A stretch of DNA of 44,104 nucleotides, taken from assembly GCA_947631985.1 (NCBI GenBank), contig CANRNK010000005.1:1-44104 (forward strand). The letters are read 5' to 3'. Below the pieces are notes generated by a model that did no database searches, was not told the DNA's origin, and saw only the letters and a program-made list of their open reading frames with translations. Below, piece after piece: positions 18,278 through 26,495 of this stretch; the stretch's first letter is position 1; the number at the start of each line of letters is the position of its first letter. The stretch comes from an uncultured Lachnospiraceae bacterium (GTDB lineage: Bacteria; Bacillota; Clostridia; Lachnospirales; Lachnospiraceae). A program made the translations under genes and the position numbers.

Positions 18278-18501
18278 TGGCTCGCTTCCTTTACTTCAAT
18301 TCCCATTGCAATTAGTTTCCCTATTGCAAGTCTTGTCCCTCTCAGTTTCACAATCATGGCTCCATTTTTCTTTCTTGTCAGAATTCTCACAACGGTATCC
18401 TCATTAAATCCAAGGGCCTCTAATCTGCGCTCAATTGTGTACGCCACATAGATTCCTGTTATTCTATATTCGGATCCACTGCTTCCATCAAAAAGTGTCA
18501 T
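18274..18501 (-). CDS. feoA: Ferrous iron transport protein A
   Basis: A 75-residue cytoplasmic SH3-like protein that assists FeoB. The pattern ERRLEALGFNEDTVVRILTRKKNGAMIVKLRGTRLAIG is the FeoA core: a turn, then two strands, then the conserved LRG/R-ALG type block. GAGGT lies 4 bases before the ATG. It overlaps feoB by 4 bases. A terminator belonging to the upstream unit lies only about 25 bases before its start, so its own promoter must lie within or just beyond that hairpin, or some read-through occurs. Confidence 0.92.
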   Translation of the reverse strand: MTLFDGSSGSEYRITGIYVAYTIERRLEALGFNEDTVVRILTRKKNGAMIVKLRGTRLAIGKLIAMGIEVKEASQ

Positions 18502-18526
18502 GTTAACCTCATTCTATCTTTCATTC

Positions 18527-18565
18527 AAAAAAGAGAAGGCGCTATCATTGCAATCCCTTCTCTTT
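18527..18565 (-). terminator. Terminator at the end of the nrdD-dut-degV unit
   Basis: A perfect 10-bp inverted repeat pairs 18530-18539 with 18556-18565. It reads AAAGAGAAGG on the minus strand, with a 16-base loop and a run of six T on the minus strand (18527-18532). It separates the nucleotide unit from feoAB. Confidence 0.85.
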
Positions 18566-18605
18566 ATGGTTCTGTTTTCTTCTAACTATGCATAAGGATT
18601 GTACC

Positions 18606-18767
18606 TTACTCCGATTGTAAATGCAATGTCTTACTCTCACATTCTTCACCGGTGTCAATTCTAAAATGAATAAAATCCATTTCGGAATCAGGCGCGAAAT
18701 TTACCCAGTAACCCGGAACCTGATGCATAAATCCACAAGCCGGACACTTGTACCGATATAACTCCAT
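18606..18767 (-). CDS. Small zinc-ribbon-like protein (53 residues)
   Basis: A short gene I do not recognise by name. It encodes 53 residues beginning MELYRYKCPACGFMHQVPG, with a CPAC pair near the N-terminus and a single Cys near residue 43. That is like half of a zinc ribbon or a rubredoxin-type knuckle. Three signs support it as real. Its ATG overlaps the degV stop (TAATG). A GGGGGA lies 9 bases upstream. A terminator follows about 40 bases after its stop. The acidic, aromatic middle (NFAPDSEMDFIHFRIDTG) is not membrane-like. It may bind zinc or iron; its role next to DegV, dUTPase and class III ribonucleotide reductase is unknown. Confidence 0.7.
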   Translation of the reverse strand: MELYRYKCPACGFMHQVPGYWVNFAPDSEMDFIHFRIDTGEECESKTLHLQSE

Positions 18768-19636
18768 TATTTAGATTCCCCCATAAAAAACAGTGCAAGG
18801 GTTCCTGGTCCTGAATGTGCACCAATTGATGGTCCCACGAAATGGATCAGAAACTGGTCTATTCCAAATTTTTCTTTTACCAAGTCTGCTACAGCTTGCG
18901 CTTCTTCAAGTGCATCCCCATGGCTGATAAAAACAATATCATTTTCGGATCGAAAACTTCCCATTTTCTGTTCCATATATTCGACCAAAGAATGGATTGA
19001 TTTCTTTCGACCTCTCACCTTGCCAACTGGGACTAACATTCCTTCCTCATTTACATGGAGAATCGGTTTGATGTTCACCATTGTTCCAATCACTGCAGCT
19101 GTCTTGCTAACTCTCCCGCCACGATATAAATGATTTAAATCATCAACTGTAAATACACTTACAAAATTTTGAAGGTGGGAATTAAGCCATGCAGTTACTT
19201 CCTCTATGCTTTTTCCGTTTTCCCTCATTTTAACTGCTTTATGAATCACAAGGCCCTCACCAAGGGAAGCGCATTTTGTATCAATCACAGTAATTTTAAC
19301 ATCTGGGTTCTCTTCCATAATCTCTTCTGCTGCGATTCTTGCGCTATTATAGGATCCACTTAAGGCAGACGAAAATGACAAGCATAAAATCTGACTGTTT
19401 TCTTTCATCGCCTCTAAAAAGACACGCTTTGCCTCCTCTGGATTTACCTGAGATGTAGTTGGCATATATCCTTCTCTCATTTTACGATAGAACTCATTAT
19501 ATTCCAGATCATTTCCCCTGGAATAGGTAATCCCATCCAACGTGTACGAAAGAGACATCACCCCTATATGGTGCTCTTCAAGATAAGAATCTGGTAGATC
19601 TGCATTGGTATCTGTTACAATGATAAATTGTTCCAC
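18767..19636 (-). CDS. DegV family fatty acid-binding protein
   Basis: A 289-residue cytoplasmic protein of the DegV family, which binds fatty acids; some members (FakB) deliver them to the FakA kinase for phosphorylation. The N-terminal IIVTDTNADLP, the conserved SQVNPEEAKRVFLE block (T-S-Q at the lipid head group), CLSFSSALSGSYNSA, and the C-terminal HFVGPSIGAHSGPGTLALFF are all family hallmarks. It lies 12 bases downstream of dut and overlaps the next small gene by one base. No fakA is in the window, so whether it feeds lipid synthesis is unproven. Confidence 0.92.
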   Translation of the reverse strand: MEQFIIVTDTNADLPDSYLEEHHIGVMSLSYTLDGITYSRGNDLEYNEFYRKMREGYMPTTSQVNPEEAKRVFLEAMKENSQILCLSFSSALSGSYNSARIAAEEIMEENPDVKITVIDTKCASLGEGLVIHKAVKMRENGKSIEEVTAWLNSHLQNFVSVFTVDDLNHLYRGGRVSKTAAVIGTMVNIKPILHVNEEGMLVPVGKVRGRKKSIHSLVEYMEQKMGSFRSENDIVFISHGDALEEAQAVADLVKEKFGIDQFLIHFVGPSIGAHSGPGTLALFFMGESK

Positions 19637-19648
19637 TGATCATTCCTC

Positions 19649-20161
19649 CTATCGATTCACTTTTTGTGATGTACTTCCAAATCCGCCATTTCTAACTGTT
19701 GAAGTCGCATCATCCAGCGTAATCCCATATTCAACAAAAATGCCCTGCATAAAACCCATTCCTGCTTCCAGTTGCAGTGTCTGGTCATCGTTGCTATCGT
19801 TCGTAATCTTTGCGTGAATGTGTCCTTCATTCTCAGAATAAAAATAATCTGCATCTATGATTCCAACGGTATTATTTAATTGAAGTCTGTACTTAAAACC
19901 AAGCCCACTTCTCGGGTAAAGTTTTAAAACCCATTCATCCTGCATTTCAACACGAATTCCAGTTGCAATCTTGATTGTCTCTCCGGGTTTTAAAGTAATC
20001 CCTTCTGGCAAATAAAAATCATATCCTGCACTTTTCGAAGTCGCTCTTTTTGGAAGAGAGATTTTATCATAAATCTCTACTACCCTTGTTTCTGTCTCAC
20101 GCTCATAACTTTTTTTAAATTCTTCAAAACTCACTTTATGAAATTGAGCAATCCTTTGCAT
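19649..20161 (-). CDS. dut: dUTP diphosphatase (dUTPase)
   Basis: Hydrolyses dUTP to dUMP and pyrophosphate, keeping uracil out of DNA and supplying dUMP for thymidylate. The five trimeric dUTPase motifs are visible: SAGYDFYLPE, PRSGLGFKY, the NNTVGIIDADY block with the catalytic Asp, the GMGFMQGIF block, and the C-terminal GGFGSTSQK arm. The N-terminal 45 residues (QRIAQFHKVSFEEFKKSYE) are an extension seen in Firmicutes forms. The start is uncertain: the open frame begins at 20191, overlapping nrdG by 8 bases. AAGAAAGG directly precedes an ATG at 20173, and the ATG at 20161 is better spaced, so I chose it. Confidence 0.88.
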   Translation of the reverse strand: MQRIAQFHKVSFEEFKKSYERETETRVVEIYDKISLPKRATSKSAGYDFYLPEGITLKPGETIKIATGIRVEMQDEWVLKLYPRSGLGFKYRLQLNNTVGIIDADYFYSENEGHIHAKITNDSNDDQTLQLEAGMGFMQGIFVEYGITLDDATSTVRNGGFGSTSQKVNR

Positions 20162-20183
20162 CCTGCTTTCCATGCCTTTCTTA

Positions 20184-20690
20184 TCAATCATTTTCGCAAT
20201 GTAGAATCGGAACAGCGCAATTCTCCTGCTGTAGTGTTTTTACGACATTGATTACTCTTTGATTTTTGCTGCCTTTCCAAAATAGTGTTACATCTTTTTG
20301 TTCTATCTTGAATTCCCCGTCCACTAACACATCAATATATTTCATGATTGGGTCTGTTTTGATTGTCTCCCAGGAGTCTCCGGTGTAAAGCCATATGGTT
20401 TTATCTGGAAACTTTTCTCTGATTTCAATCATAAGATTCATGACCTCTAAGTGATTGGCCGGATGAAGGGGATCCCCTCCGGAAAAAGTAATTCCAGAAA
20501 TATAGTTCTTCTCAAGTTGTTCAAATATTTCTTTTTTTGCCGAATCCTCAAAGGGAACTCCACCATTCGGATCCCATGTCATCGGATTGTGACATTCTTT
20601 ACAGCAATGGGAACAGCCGGCTACCCAAAGTACAACCCGAAGCCCATCACCGTTTAACATGTCATCTTTTGTAATATTATGATATCTCAT
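20184..20690 (-). CDS. nrdG: Anaerobic ribonucleotide reductase activating protein
   Basis: NrdG is the radical SAM activase that makes the glycyl radical on NrdD. Cys26, Cys30 and Cys33 (GCSHCCKECHNP) form the CX3CX2C cluster motif, and FSGGDPLHP is the SAM-binding GGE-like loop. 168 residues is normal. It begins 2 bases after the nrdD stop. The partner and order are standard for class III systems, so function is secure. Confidence 0.95.
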   Translation of the reverse strand: MRYHNITKDDMLNGDGLRVVLWVAGCSHCCKECHNPMTWDPNGGVPFEDSAKKEIFEQLEKNYISGITFSGGDPLHPANHLEVMNLMIEIREKFPDKTIWLYTGDSWETIKTDPIMKYIDVLVDGEFKIEQKDVTLFWKGSKNQRVINVVKTLQQENCAVPILHCEND

Positions 20691-20692
20691 TA

Positions 20693-22882
20693 TTACATAG
20701 ATTTCCTTTCTGAGATTTCTGCCATTTTCGCATCATTCAACCGGGTATCTCCATGTACTCTTGAGTAGGACAAATATCCATTCATCCGGTCTATTTTTGT
20801 CAGGTTTTCACTACCACATTCAGGGCAGACATCCATATCCAATTCCTGATACCCACAATCATCACAATAGGCTAGGGAGAGGTTGACCCCTTCATATAAT
20901 CCCATGTCCATTGCACGGTGAAGCAAAGTTTTGATTGCTTCTTTGTTATAATTGATTGGATATTTTACATACTGAATTTTACCGCCATTGGATAACTCCC
21001 AAAATCTATATTCTAGATCCTGTTTCTGGATTGGTGTAATTGTTTCTGTTACGTGACAGTGAAATCCATTGCTCACATATTCTTTATCTGAAACACCTTC
21101 AATAATTCCATATTTTTTTCTAAACTGCTGAACCTGAAGTCCACATAAGTTCTCAGCTGGTGTCGCATAAATCGCGTAAAGATTTTGATCTTCTTCTTTA
21201 AATTCACCAATTCGCATATTGATATGCTCTAATACTTCCAATGCAAACGCACCATCCTCAACAAGAGACTTCCCGTTATATAACATCTGAAGTTCATTAA
21301 AAGCAGTAATTCCAAAAGATGCCGTTGCATACTTTAAAAGTGGTTTGATTTTATCTGTCAGTTTTAAAGTTCCATTCAAAAAACCACCCTCACAATAAGC
21401 AAGTGGGTTAGTTGAAGCATGCATCTCGCCAAGATAAGCATAAGTTCTGATATGTAATTGTCTGATCAGATTCAGATAATAATCAAGCGTTTCAAAGAAA
21501 TCTTTACTTTCCTGCCTTGCTTTCGCAAGAATCATCGGTAAGTGAAGAGAAACTGCACCAATATTGAACCTTCCTGTAAAGACAGGTGTATCTTGTTCAT
21601 CTGCTGGATACATTCCACCTCTCCGATACCAGGGAGAAAGAAAAGCCCTACAACCCATTGGCGAAATAATCTCTCCGTACTGCTTGTACATACTTGCAAT
21701 ATATCCTTTTCCTGTCAGACTCAGCCAGTCAGGATACATCGTATGCATGGAACATTCCACACCTACTTCAAATACCTCCTCTAAAGGCTTTCCAGGACCA
21801 TGCAGATTCTCATCATACAAAAATACGATTTTAGGGAAAAGTACAGGCTTTTTATGATTTTTACTTCCCTGTCCCTTTTTTCTCACATTAAGCATCGAGA
21901 TGGTAGCCTGCTTTGCAAATCTTCCCGTTCCTGTTCCAGCTGTCACCGTAATAAATGGATAGTCTCCCCTGCTACTTGCTACGGTATTGAACTTATATTC
22001 CCATCCTTGAAACCCCTGCTCAAATTCCTTTTCTACATCGGCAATGGCTTCCTGGTGGGCTCTCTCAGGGTCTATTCCAAGCTTTTCAAATTTTTCCATG
22101 TATTTTTTATAAGACTTCTCTGCATATGGTTCTAGTATCAGATCTACGCTTGGTACCGTAAATCCACCGTATTGCTGGCTGGCTGCACTAAGCACAATGT
22201 CACCAATTACATCAAATGCCACGTCCAGTGTCTTTGGTTCATTGTACCAGATATTGCCCATTTCAAATCCACCTGACAATACATTTCTAACATCAAAAAG
22301 ACAGCAATTCATAGTGTCTCTTCTTGCTGACATATCATGCACATAGATATAACCATCCCGACATGCCTGAATCTCTTCCGTTGTCATAAAGAACTTCTGA
22401 TAAAGTTCTTTATTCAGCTGGTTGAAAATCAGACTTCTTTTGGTTGATACCAGTGCACTATCTGTATTTGCATTTTCCTTGTCTCCAACATACATAATAG
22501 ACTGGCTTTTCTTATATACATCATCCAACATTTTAACAAAATCCTGCTTATAATTACGGTAGTCGCGGTAACTTTTTGCTACAATTGGCTTCACCTGCTC
22601 TAAAGCACTCTCCACGATATTGTGCATAATCGAAATTGGAATTTCATTTTCTTCTAACTCATTTACTTTTTCAATCACATAGGAACAGATATCTTTCTTT
22701 TCCTCCTCTGTGAATTTTGTCAATGCTCTATAAGCTGACTTGCCGACGGCATTGATTACTTTACTTACATTAAATTCTTCTTTACTTCCATCCTTTTTCA
22801 CAACAAAAATCATTTTCATGGGTCTATAAACTCTATCAAAATCCAATTCACCTGATTGGAAACCTTCAAAATTACCTGCCAT
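20693..22882 (-). CDS. nrdD: Anaerobic (class III) ribonucleoside-triphosphate reductase
   Basis: NrdD makes deoxyribonucleotides from ribonucleoside triphosphates by a glycyl radical, under strict anaerobiosis. 729 residues. An ATP-cone (about 24-120, IFVVKKDGSKEEFNVSKVINAVG) gives allosteric control. The catalytic barrel follows, with MNCCLFDV and GGFTVPSVD. Near the C-terminus a Cys4 zinc site (CDDC, then CPEC) precedes the glycyl radical loop RMNGYLSYS, where Gly702 is the likely radical site. AGGGAGG 6 bases before the ATG fixes the start, so a start at the internal Met23 is unlikely. It is the first gene of the nrdD-nrdG-dut-degV unit. Confidence 0.95.
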   Translation of the reverse strand: MAGNFEGFQSGELDFDRVYRPMKMIFVVKKDGSKEEFNVSKVINAVGKSAYRALTKFTEEEKKDICSYVIEKVNELEENEIPISIMHNIVESALEQVKPIVAKSYRDYRNYKQDFVKMLDDVYKKSQSIMYVGDKENANTDSALVSTKRSLIFNQLNKELYQKFFMTTEEIQACRDGYIYVHDMSARRDTMNCCLFDVRNVLSGGFEMGNIWYNEPKTLDVAFDVIGDIVLSAASQQYGGFTVPSVDLILEPYAEKSYKKYMEKFEKLGIDPERAHQEAIADVEKEFEQGFQGWEYKFNTVASSRGDYPFITVTAGTGTGRFAKQATISMLNVRKKGQGSKNHKKPVLFPKIVFLYDENLHGPGKPLEEVFEVGVECSMHTMYPDWLSLTGKGYIASMYKQYGEIISPMGCRAFLSPWYRRGGMYPADEQDTPVFTGRFNIGAVSLHLPMILAKARQESKDFFETLDYYLNLIRQLHIRTYAYLGEMHASTNPLAYCEGGFLNGTLKLTDKIKPLLKYATASFGITAFNELQMLYNGKSLVEDGAFALEVLEHINMRIGEFKEEDQNLYAIYATPAENLCGLQVQQFRKKYGIIEGVSDKEYVSNGFHCHVTETITPIQKQDLEYRFWELSNGGKIQYVKYPINYNKEAIKTLLHRAMDMGLYEGVNLSLAYCDDCGYQELDMDVCPECGSENLTKIDRMNGYLSYSRVHGDTRLNDAKMAEISERKSM

Positions 22883-22945
22883 TCTTGTCCTCCCTCTTAC
22901 GATACGGCGTTTTTGCTCCTATTCGCTGTACTTGAAACGCTTTTC

Positions 22946-23028
22946 ATGCTATCTTGTAGTCTGTCAAAGCAAATAGCACCACATATTGTGGTCTTTTCAA
23001 GTATAGAGTATCTCAAACTGTATGTCAA
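22946..23028 (-). promoter_or_regulatory. nrdD promoter with tandem NrdR-like boxes
   Basis: On the minus strand, TTGACA (23023-23028) and TATACT (23000-23005) are separated by 17 bases. Just downstream lie ACCACAATATGTGGT (22978-22992, a near-perfect palindrome) and a weaker copy at 22946-22960 sharing 9 of 15 positions. Centres are 32 bases apart, about three helical turns, the spacing typical of paired NrdR boxes. Binding there would block transcription start. Confidence 0.75.
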
Positions 23029-23091
23029 GAGACGAACAATGAGAAAAATCAGACCTAAAAACTATGAAATAGTACCAATTTTTTTGCTCAT

Positions 23092-23787
23092 CTAGTTAAA
23101 ATACAGAATGTTCTCTATCTGACCAAGCGAGTCAATTTCATAATCAATTCTGACTTCTTCTGTATTTTTCTTTCTTTTCGGATTATACCAACAGGTTGTG
23201 ATGCCAGCATTATTGCCACCCTTCATATCACTTGTCAGCGAATCTCCAATTATAATAATTTTATCTCTGTCCGTTGTTTTGCTCTGCTCAAAACAAGCCT
23301 CAAAAAATTCCTTTTGTGGCTTTTGATATCCGACAAGCTCTGAAATGTAGATTCCATTCATAATCTGATCAAATCCAGATAATCGTAATTTTTTTGTCTG
23401 TGTAATTACAATACCATTTGTCACAATATATTGATCAAACTCTTTTGCAAGTTTTTTGCAAAGGTCCAGGGATTGGTCATTATAAAAATAAGTGCCTCCA
23501 AGTTCTTCCTGGTAGAGCAATTGAAATTCCTCAGGACTTAACCCTTTTATCCCATATTCTTCAAATAATTCGCGAAAACGACCATGCAATACATCCATTT
23601 TGCCTAATTCATTCTTTTCAAATTTTTTCCAGTGCCACAGGTTGATTTCCGAGTATCTTTCAATCATTCCTTCCTGAATAGATAAATCGAAATGCTCAAA
23701 ACAAGTCTTAATTGCATGAGATTCTGACTTTGCAAAGTCAAGAAGCGTATCGTCAAGATCCCAAAGTATGATGTCAAATTTCTTCAT
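23092..23787 (-). CDS. HAD-superfamily nucleotidase (YjjG type)
   Basis: A 231-residue haloacid dehalogenase-fold phosphatase. The catalytic motifs are DLDDTLLDF (nucleophile and acid Asp), VTNG (motif II), a Lys in YQKPQKEFF (motif III), and GDSLTSDMKGG (motif IV). A four-helix cap lies between about residues 18 and 95. The sequence best fits the YjjG/YfnB nucleotidases, which remove phosphate from non-canonical pyrimidine nucleotides such as those with modified bases, fitting a region full of nucleotide metabolism; the substrate is inference. It lies 63 bases after rnhA. A weak 5-bp hairpin with five T (23057-23073) may terminate it ahead of the nrdD promoter. Confidence 0.85.
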   Translation of the reverse strand: MKKFDIILWDLDDTLLDFAKSESHAIKTCFEHFDLSIQEGMIERYSEINLWHWKKFEKNELGKMDVLHGRFRELFEEYGIKGLSPEEFQLLYQEELGGTYFYNDQSLDLCKKLAKEFDQYIVTNGIVITQTKKLRLSGFDQIMNGIYISELVGYQKPQKEFFEACFEQSKTTDRDKIIIIGDSLTSDMKGGNNAGITTCWYNPKRKKNTEEVRIDYEIDSLGQIENILYFN

Positions 23788-23850
23788 TACAATCCTTTCA
23801 ACAAAAGTATTTCTTCTTTCAAACCATTCTTTTCGTTCCTTACTTCAATC

Positions 23851-24357
23851 TCATTCCATTACACCTGTATCATCTAGTAATATTTCTCCATCTGCTGCTT
23901 TTGTAGCCAATACATCGCATCGTTCATTTCCAGGGTGCCCGTTATGTCCTTTGACCCAGATAAAGGTAACATCGTGGATTTTGACTGCCTCAAGGAGTCT
24001 TTTCCAGAGATCTATATTTTTAACTGGTTTATTCTGGCTATTTTTCCAGTTCTTTTTTAACCAGCTTTCAATCCATTTTTGGTTAAAGGCATCTGTCAGA
24101 TATTTCGAATCAGAGAAGAGTTCTATTTTACAAGGCTTATTCAATGCTTCCAGGGCAACAATTGCGGCCATCAATTCCATTCTGTTATTCGTTGTTCTTT
24201 TATAGCCTGCACTAAGTTCCCTCTCATGAACCGTTCCATTAGCGTCTGTATATTGTAAAAGAGCACCGTACCCTCCAGGCCCGTCAGGATTCCCTCTCGC
24301 CGCTCCATCTGTATATATTTTCAAGTTCATTTCACTCACCATTTTTCTTCCTGCCAT
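23851..24357 (-). CDS. rnhA: Ribonuclease HI
   Basis: Degrades the RNA strand of RNA-DNA hybrids. The catalytic acids are all visible: Asp in IYTDGAARGNP, Glu in NNRMELMAA, Asp in LFSDSKYL, and Asp in GNERCDVLA, with His in VKGHNGHPGN. The basic handle region (KKNWKNSQNKPVKN) is present. The ATG at 24357 overlaps the stop of the upstream gene (TGATG), giving 168 residues. An alternative ATG at 24330 would give a product starting MNLKIYTDGA, closer to the usual family start; I cannot choose firmly. Confidence 0.95.
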   Translation of the reverse strand: MAGRKMVSEMNLKIYTDGAARGNPDGPGGYGALLQYTDANGTVHERELSAGYKRTTNNRMELMAAIVALEALNKPCKIELFSDSKYLTDAFNQKWIESWLKKNWKNSQNKPVKNIDLWKRLLEAVKIHDVTFIWVKGHNGHPGNERCDVLATKAADGEILLDDTGVME

Positions 24358-25067
24358 CAGTCTATTTCAAATTGTTCTCCTTTATGAGTCACTGACACTA
24401 TTTTTGTCTTTGAAACAACGTTGCTATTCAATTTGTATTGATCAATTACTTCGTATTGGTCCCAACAATGCATCGGAATCAGACTCGTTGTATTGGTCTT
24501 CTGAATAAAATAATCAGGTCCATACCCAGAGGCTGCCTCCAGTCTAGGATCTAGTGGAAAGAAAGCCAGGTCAATCTTTTGATTCCTTAAATGATCGATT
24601 TCACGTTTGAAATTAGCTGCCATATTGGTATTATAGGCTTTTGATTCCCCCATCCAGTGCCACCAATTCAAGTCACCTGCGTGAAAAATTGTTCTGTCTT
24701 CCAATTTAATCAAAAAAGCAACTCCCTCATCTGTTGATTTGAGCGTACTAATCTGGCCGTCTTCCACTTGCATGGTATCATGTGCAGACATAACATGTAT
24801 TTGGTAACCCTCTTCTCTTTTTTGCTTTAGAAAGGACTGATCCTTTTTCCAGATATCACTGCTCAATACCATGTTCAATTTGGAAGATGGCACAAAAAAA
24901 TCAAAACATTTATGTGAATAATGATCTGGATGTACATGTGAGAAAAACACAATCATATCTTTTGACTTGTCTAACTCTGGTAGTTCTCCTCTGAAATAAT
25001 CAAACAACAGGATATGTTTTTCTAAAGTAACCGCAAAGCTGCTGTGTTCAATATAGGTCACATGCAT
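24357..25067 (-). CDS. Metallo-beta-lactamase-fold hydrolase
   Basis: A 236-residue protein of the metallo-beta-lactamase fold, of the UlaG-like/Zn-dependent hydrolase branch. The first metal motif reads SHVHPDHYSH at about residues 43-52. Further ligands lie in FHAGDLNWW (Asp, about residue 130) and MHCW (His near the C-terminus). The substrate is unknown. AAGGAAGGG precedes its ATG. The 96-base gap before it holds two short tandem repeat arrays. It shares a base with rnhA, suggesting coupled translation, but no shared pathway is evident. Confidence 0.85.
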   Translation of the reverse strand: MHVTYIEHSSFAVTLEKHILLFDYFRGELPELDKSKDMIVFFSHVHPDHYSHKCFDFFVPSSKLNMVLSSDIWKKDQSFLKQKREEGYQIHVMSAHDTMQVEDGQISTLKSTDEGVAFLIKLEDRTIFHAGDLNWWHWMGESKAYNTNMAANFKREIDHLRNQKIDLAFFPLDPRLEAASGYGPDYFIQKTNTTSLIPMHCWDQYEVIDQYKLNSNVVSKTKIVSVTHKGEQFEID

Positions 25068-25085
25068 AATCAGGTCCCTTCCTTT

Positions 25086-25138
25086 CTTGTTCTGCTTGTT
25101 CTGTCCGTTCTGCTTTATATCCGCTTTTTATCCGCTTT
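25086..25138. repeat. Two adjacent short tandem repeat arrays
   Basis: Plus strand: three 9-bp units, CTTGTTCTG twice then TCCGTTCTG, at 25086-25112. They are followed directly by two 11-bp units (CTTTATATCCG and CTTTTTATCCG) at 25113-25134 and a partial third. They fill most of the gap between the deaminase stop and the metallo-hydrolase start. Confidence 0.75.
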
Positions 25139-25163
25139 GTTTCATTTTTGCTATATTTTTTGC

Positions 25164-26468
25164 TTATACACTACAGACTCTCTTTATTATGTTATCCGCT
25201 TCTCTGTATATTTCTTCCGGTGTTTTCGAAAGGTAAAAAGTTCCTTCCTGATACAAGATTTTCCCGTGAATCATAGTAAGCTTCACATTTTGTTTACTTC
25301 CACTGTATACTATATTTTTCACAATGTTATGGATTGGCTGCATATTAGGCTGGTTTAAATCAATCATAATCAGATCTGCAAGTTTTCCCTCTGCCAACAC
25401 ATCGCTCTCATGCAGTCCCATTGCATGTGCTCCATTAACCGTAGCCATCTTTAAGACTTTATCTGCACTCACAACGGAAGCATCCTCTTCTCTCAGTTTT
25501 GCAAGCCCTGTCACAAGAAACATCTCTCGGAACATATCCAGACAATTATTGCTGGCTGGGCCATCCGTTCCAATCGCAATCGGAATTGCACGTTCTAGCA
25601 TTTCGGTGATTGGCGCAATCCCACTTGCAAGTTTGGTATTTGATCCCGGATTGGTAACAACATAGAGATTTCTATCTTTAAAAATCTGCAGGTCTTCGTC
25701 TGTCATATGAACGCAGTGATACCCTCCTCCCCCAAAATCAAACAAACCAAGAGAATCCATCAATTTAGTTGGCGTACAACCATATCTTTCAATGCACTCT
25801 TCCACTTCTTTCTTGGTTTCTGAATTGTGGGTGAAAACAGGTGCTTTATATTTATGTGAAAGTTCACTCATCCGTTCAAGAAGTTCTTTTTCACAGGTGT
25901 ATTCCGCATGAAATCCAAGAATATAGCTGGATAGAGGTCCATAATTATTTAACTCCAAAAACTCTTTCTCAATCACATCCATTGTCGGTCCAAATCGATT
26001 GATAGAACCTACCTGAACACATCTCATCCCAAGATCAATGCAGGCATCAGCAATCCGGAACGGAGATAAATACATATCAAAGATAGCCGTCATTCCTGAA
26101 GTCAGGTATTCTAGTATCGCAAGCTGTGTTAAATGGTACACATCTTCTGCTGTTAATTTCCCTTCTACTGGAAACACCTGTTCAAACAGCCAGTTTTGTA
26201 GTGGCATGTCATCTGCAAAAGAGCGAAGTACGGTCATCCCAGAGTGGGTATGTGCATTTTTAAATCCTGGCATAAGCAGATTCCCTTTACAATCAATTTC
26301 CTGATCCCAGATGATACAGGATTCTTCGTTTTTTTTGTAATACCCTTCCAGATCATTTTTATCCCCTGTAAAAAGAATTCTTTCATTTTTGACCCATAAT
26401 TCCCCTTCAAAAATATCCTTCTCTTCTTCCATTGTTAAAATCCTTGCATTAAAAAAACGAATATTCAT
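25164..26468 (-). CDS. mtaD: 5-methylthioadenosine/S-adenosylhomocysteine/adenosine deaminase-family amidohydrolase
   Basis: A 434-residue amidohydrolase of the MTA/SAH deaminase family, which removes the 6-amino group of adenosine-type nucleosides. Metal and catalytic residues are visible: His73 and His75 (NAHTHSG), His187 (GFHAEYT), His214 with Glu217 (THNSETKKE), and Asp302 in GTDGPASNN, the family signature. The start is the ATG at 26468: AAGAAGG lies 9 bases before it, and the open frame to 26549 adds 27 non-conserved residues. It is the last gene of the purine nucleoside cluster, 141 bases after the second permease, across a leader with two alternative hairpins. It probably converts imported or internal adenosine-type nucleosides to inosine-type ones for the phosphorylase. 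Confidence 0.88.
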   Translation of the reverse strand: MNIRFFNARILTMEEEKDIFEGELWVKNERILFTGDKNDLEGYYKKNEESCIIWDQEIDCKGNLLMPGFKNAHTHSGMTVLRSFADDMPLQNWLFEQVFPVEGKLTAEDVYHLTQLAILEYLTSGMTAIFDMYLSPFRIADACIDLGMRCVQVGSINRFGPTMDVIEKEFLELNNYGPLSSYILGFHAEYTCEKELLERMSELSHKYKAPVFTHNSETKKEVEECIERYGCTPTKLMDSLGLFDFGGGGYHCVHMTDEDLQIFKDRNLYVVTNPGSNTKLASGIAPITEMLERAIPIAIGTDGPASNNCLDMFREMFLVTGLAKLREEDASVVSADKVLKMATVNGAHAMGLHESDVLAEGKLADLIMIDLNQPNMQPIHNIVKNIVYSGSKQNVKLTMIHGKILYQEGTFYLSKTPEEIYREADNIIKRVCSV

Positions 26469-26495
26469 AGACTCTGACCTTCTTCCCTTCTGATA

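Noticed and set aside
18502..18620. A Fur box ahead of feoA
   Set aside because: Only scattered GAT/ATC matches; no 19-bp palindrome close to the Fur consensus.
23768..24205. A 145-codon plus-strand frame opposite rnhA and the HAD gene start
   Set aside because: It overlaps a gene with complete catalytic residues and has no ribosome binding site.
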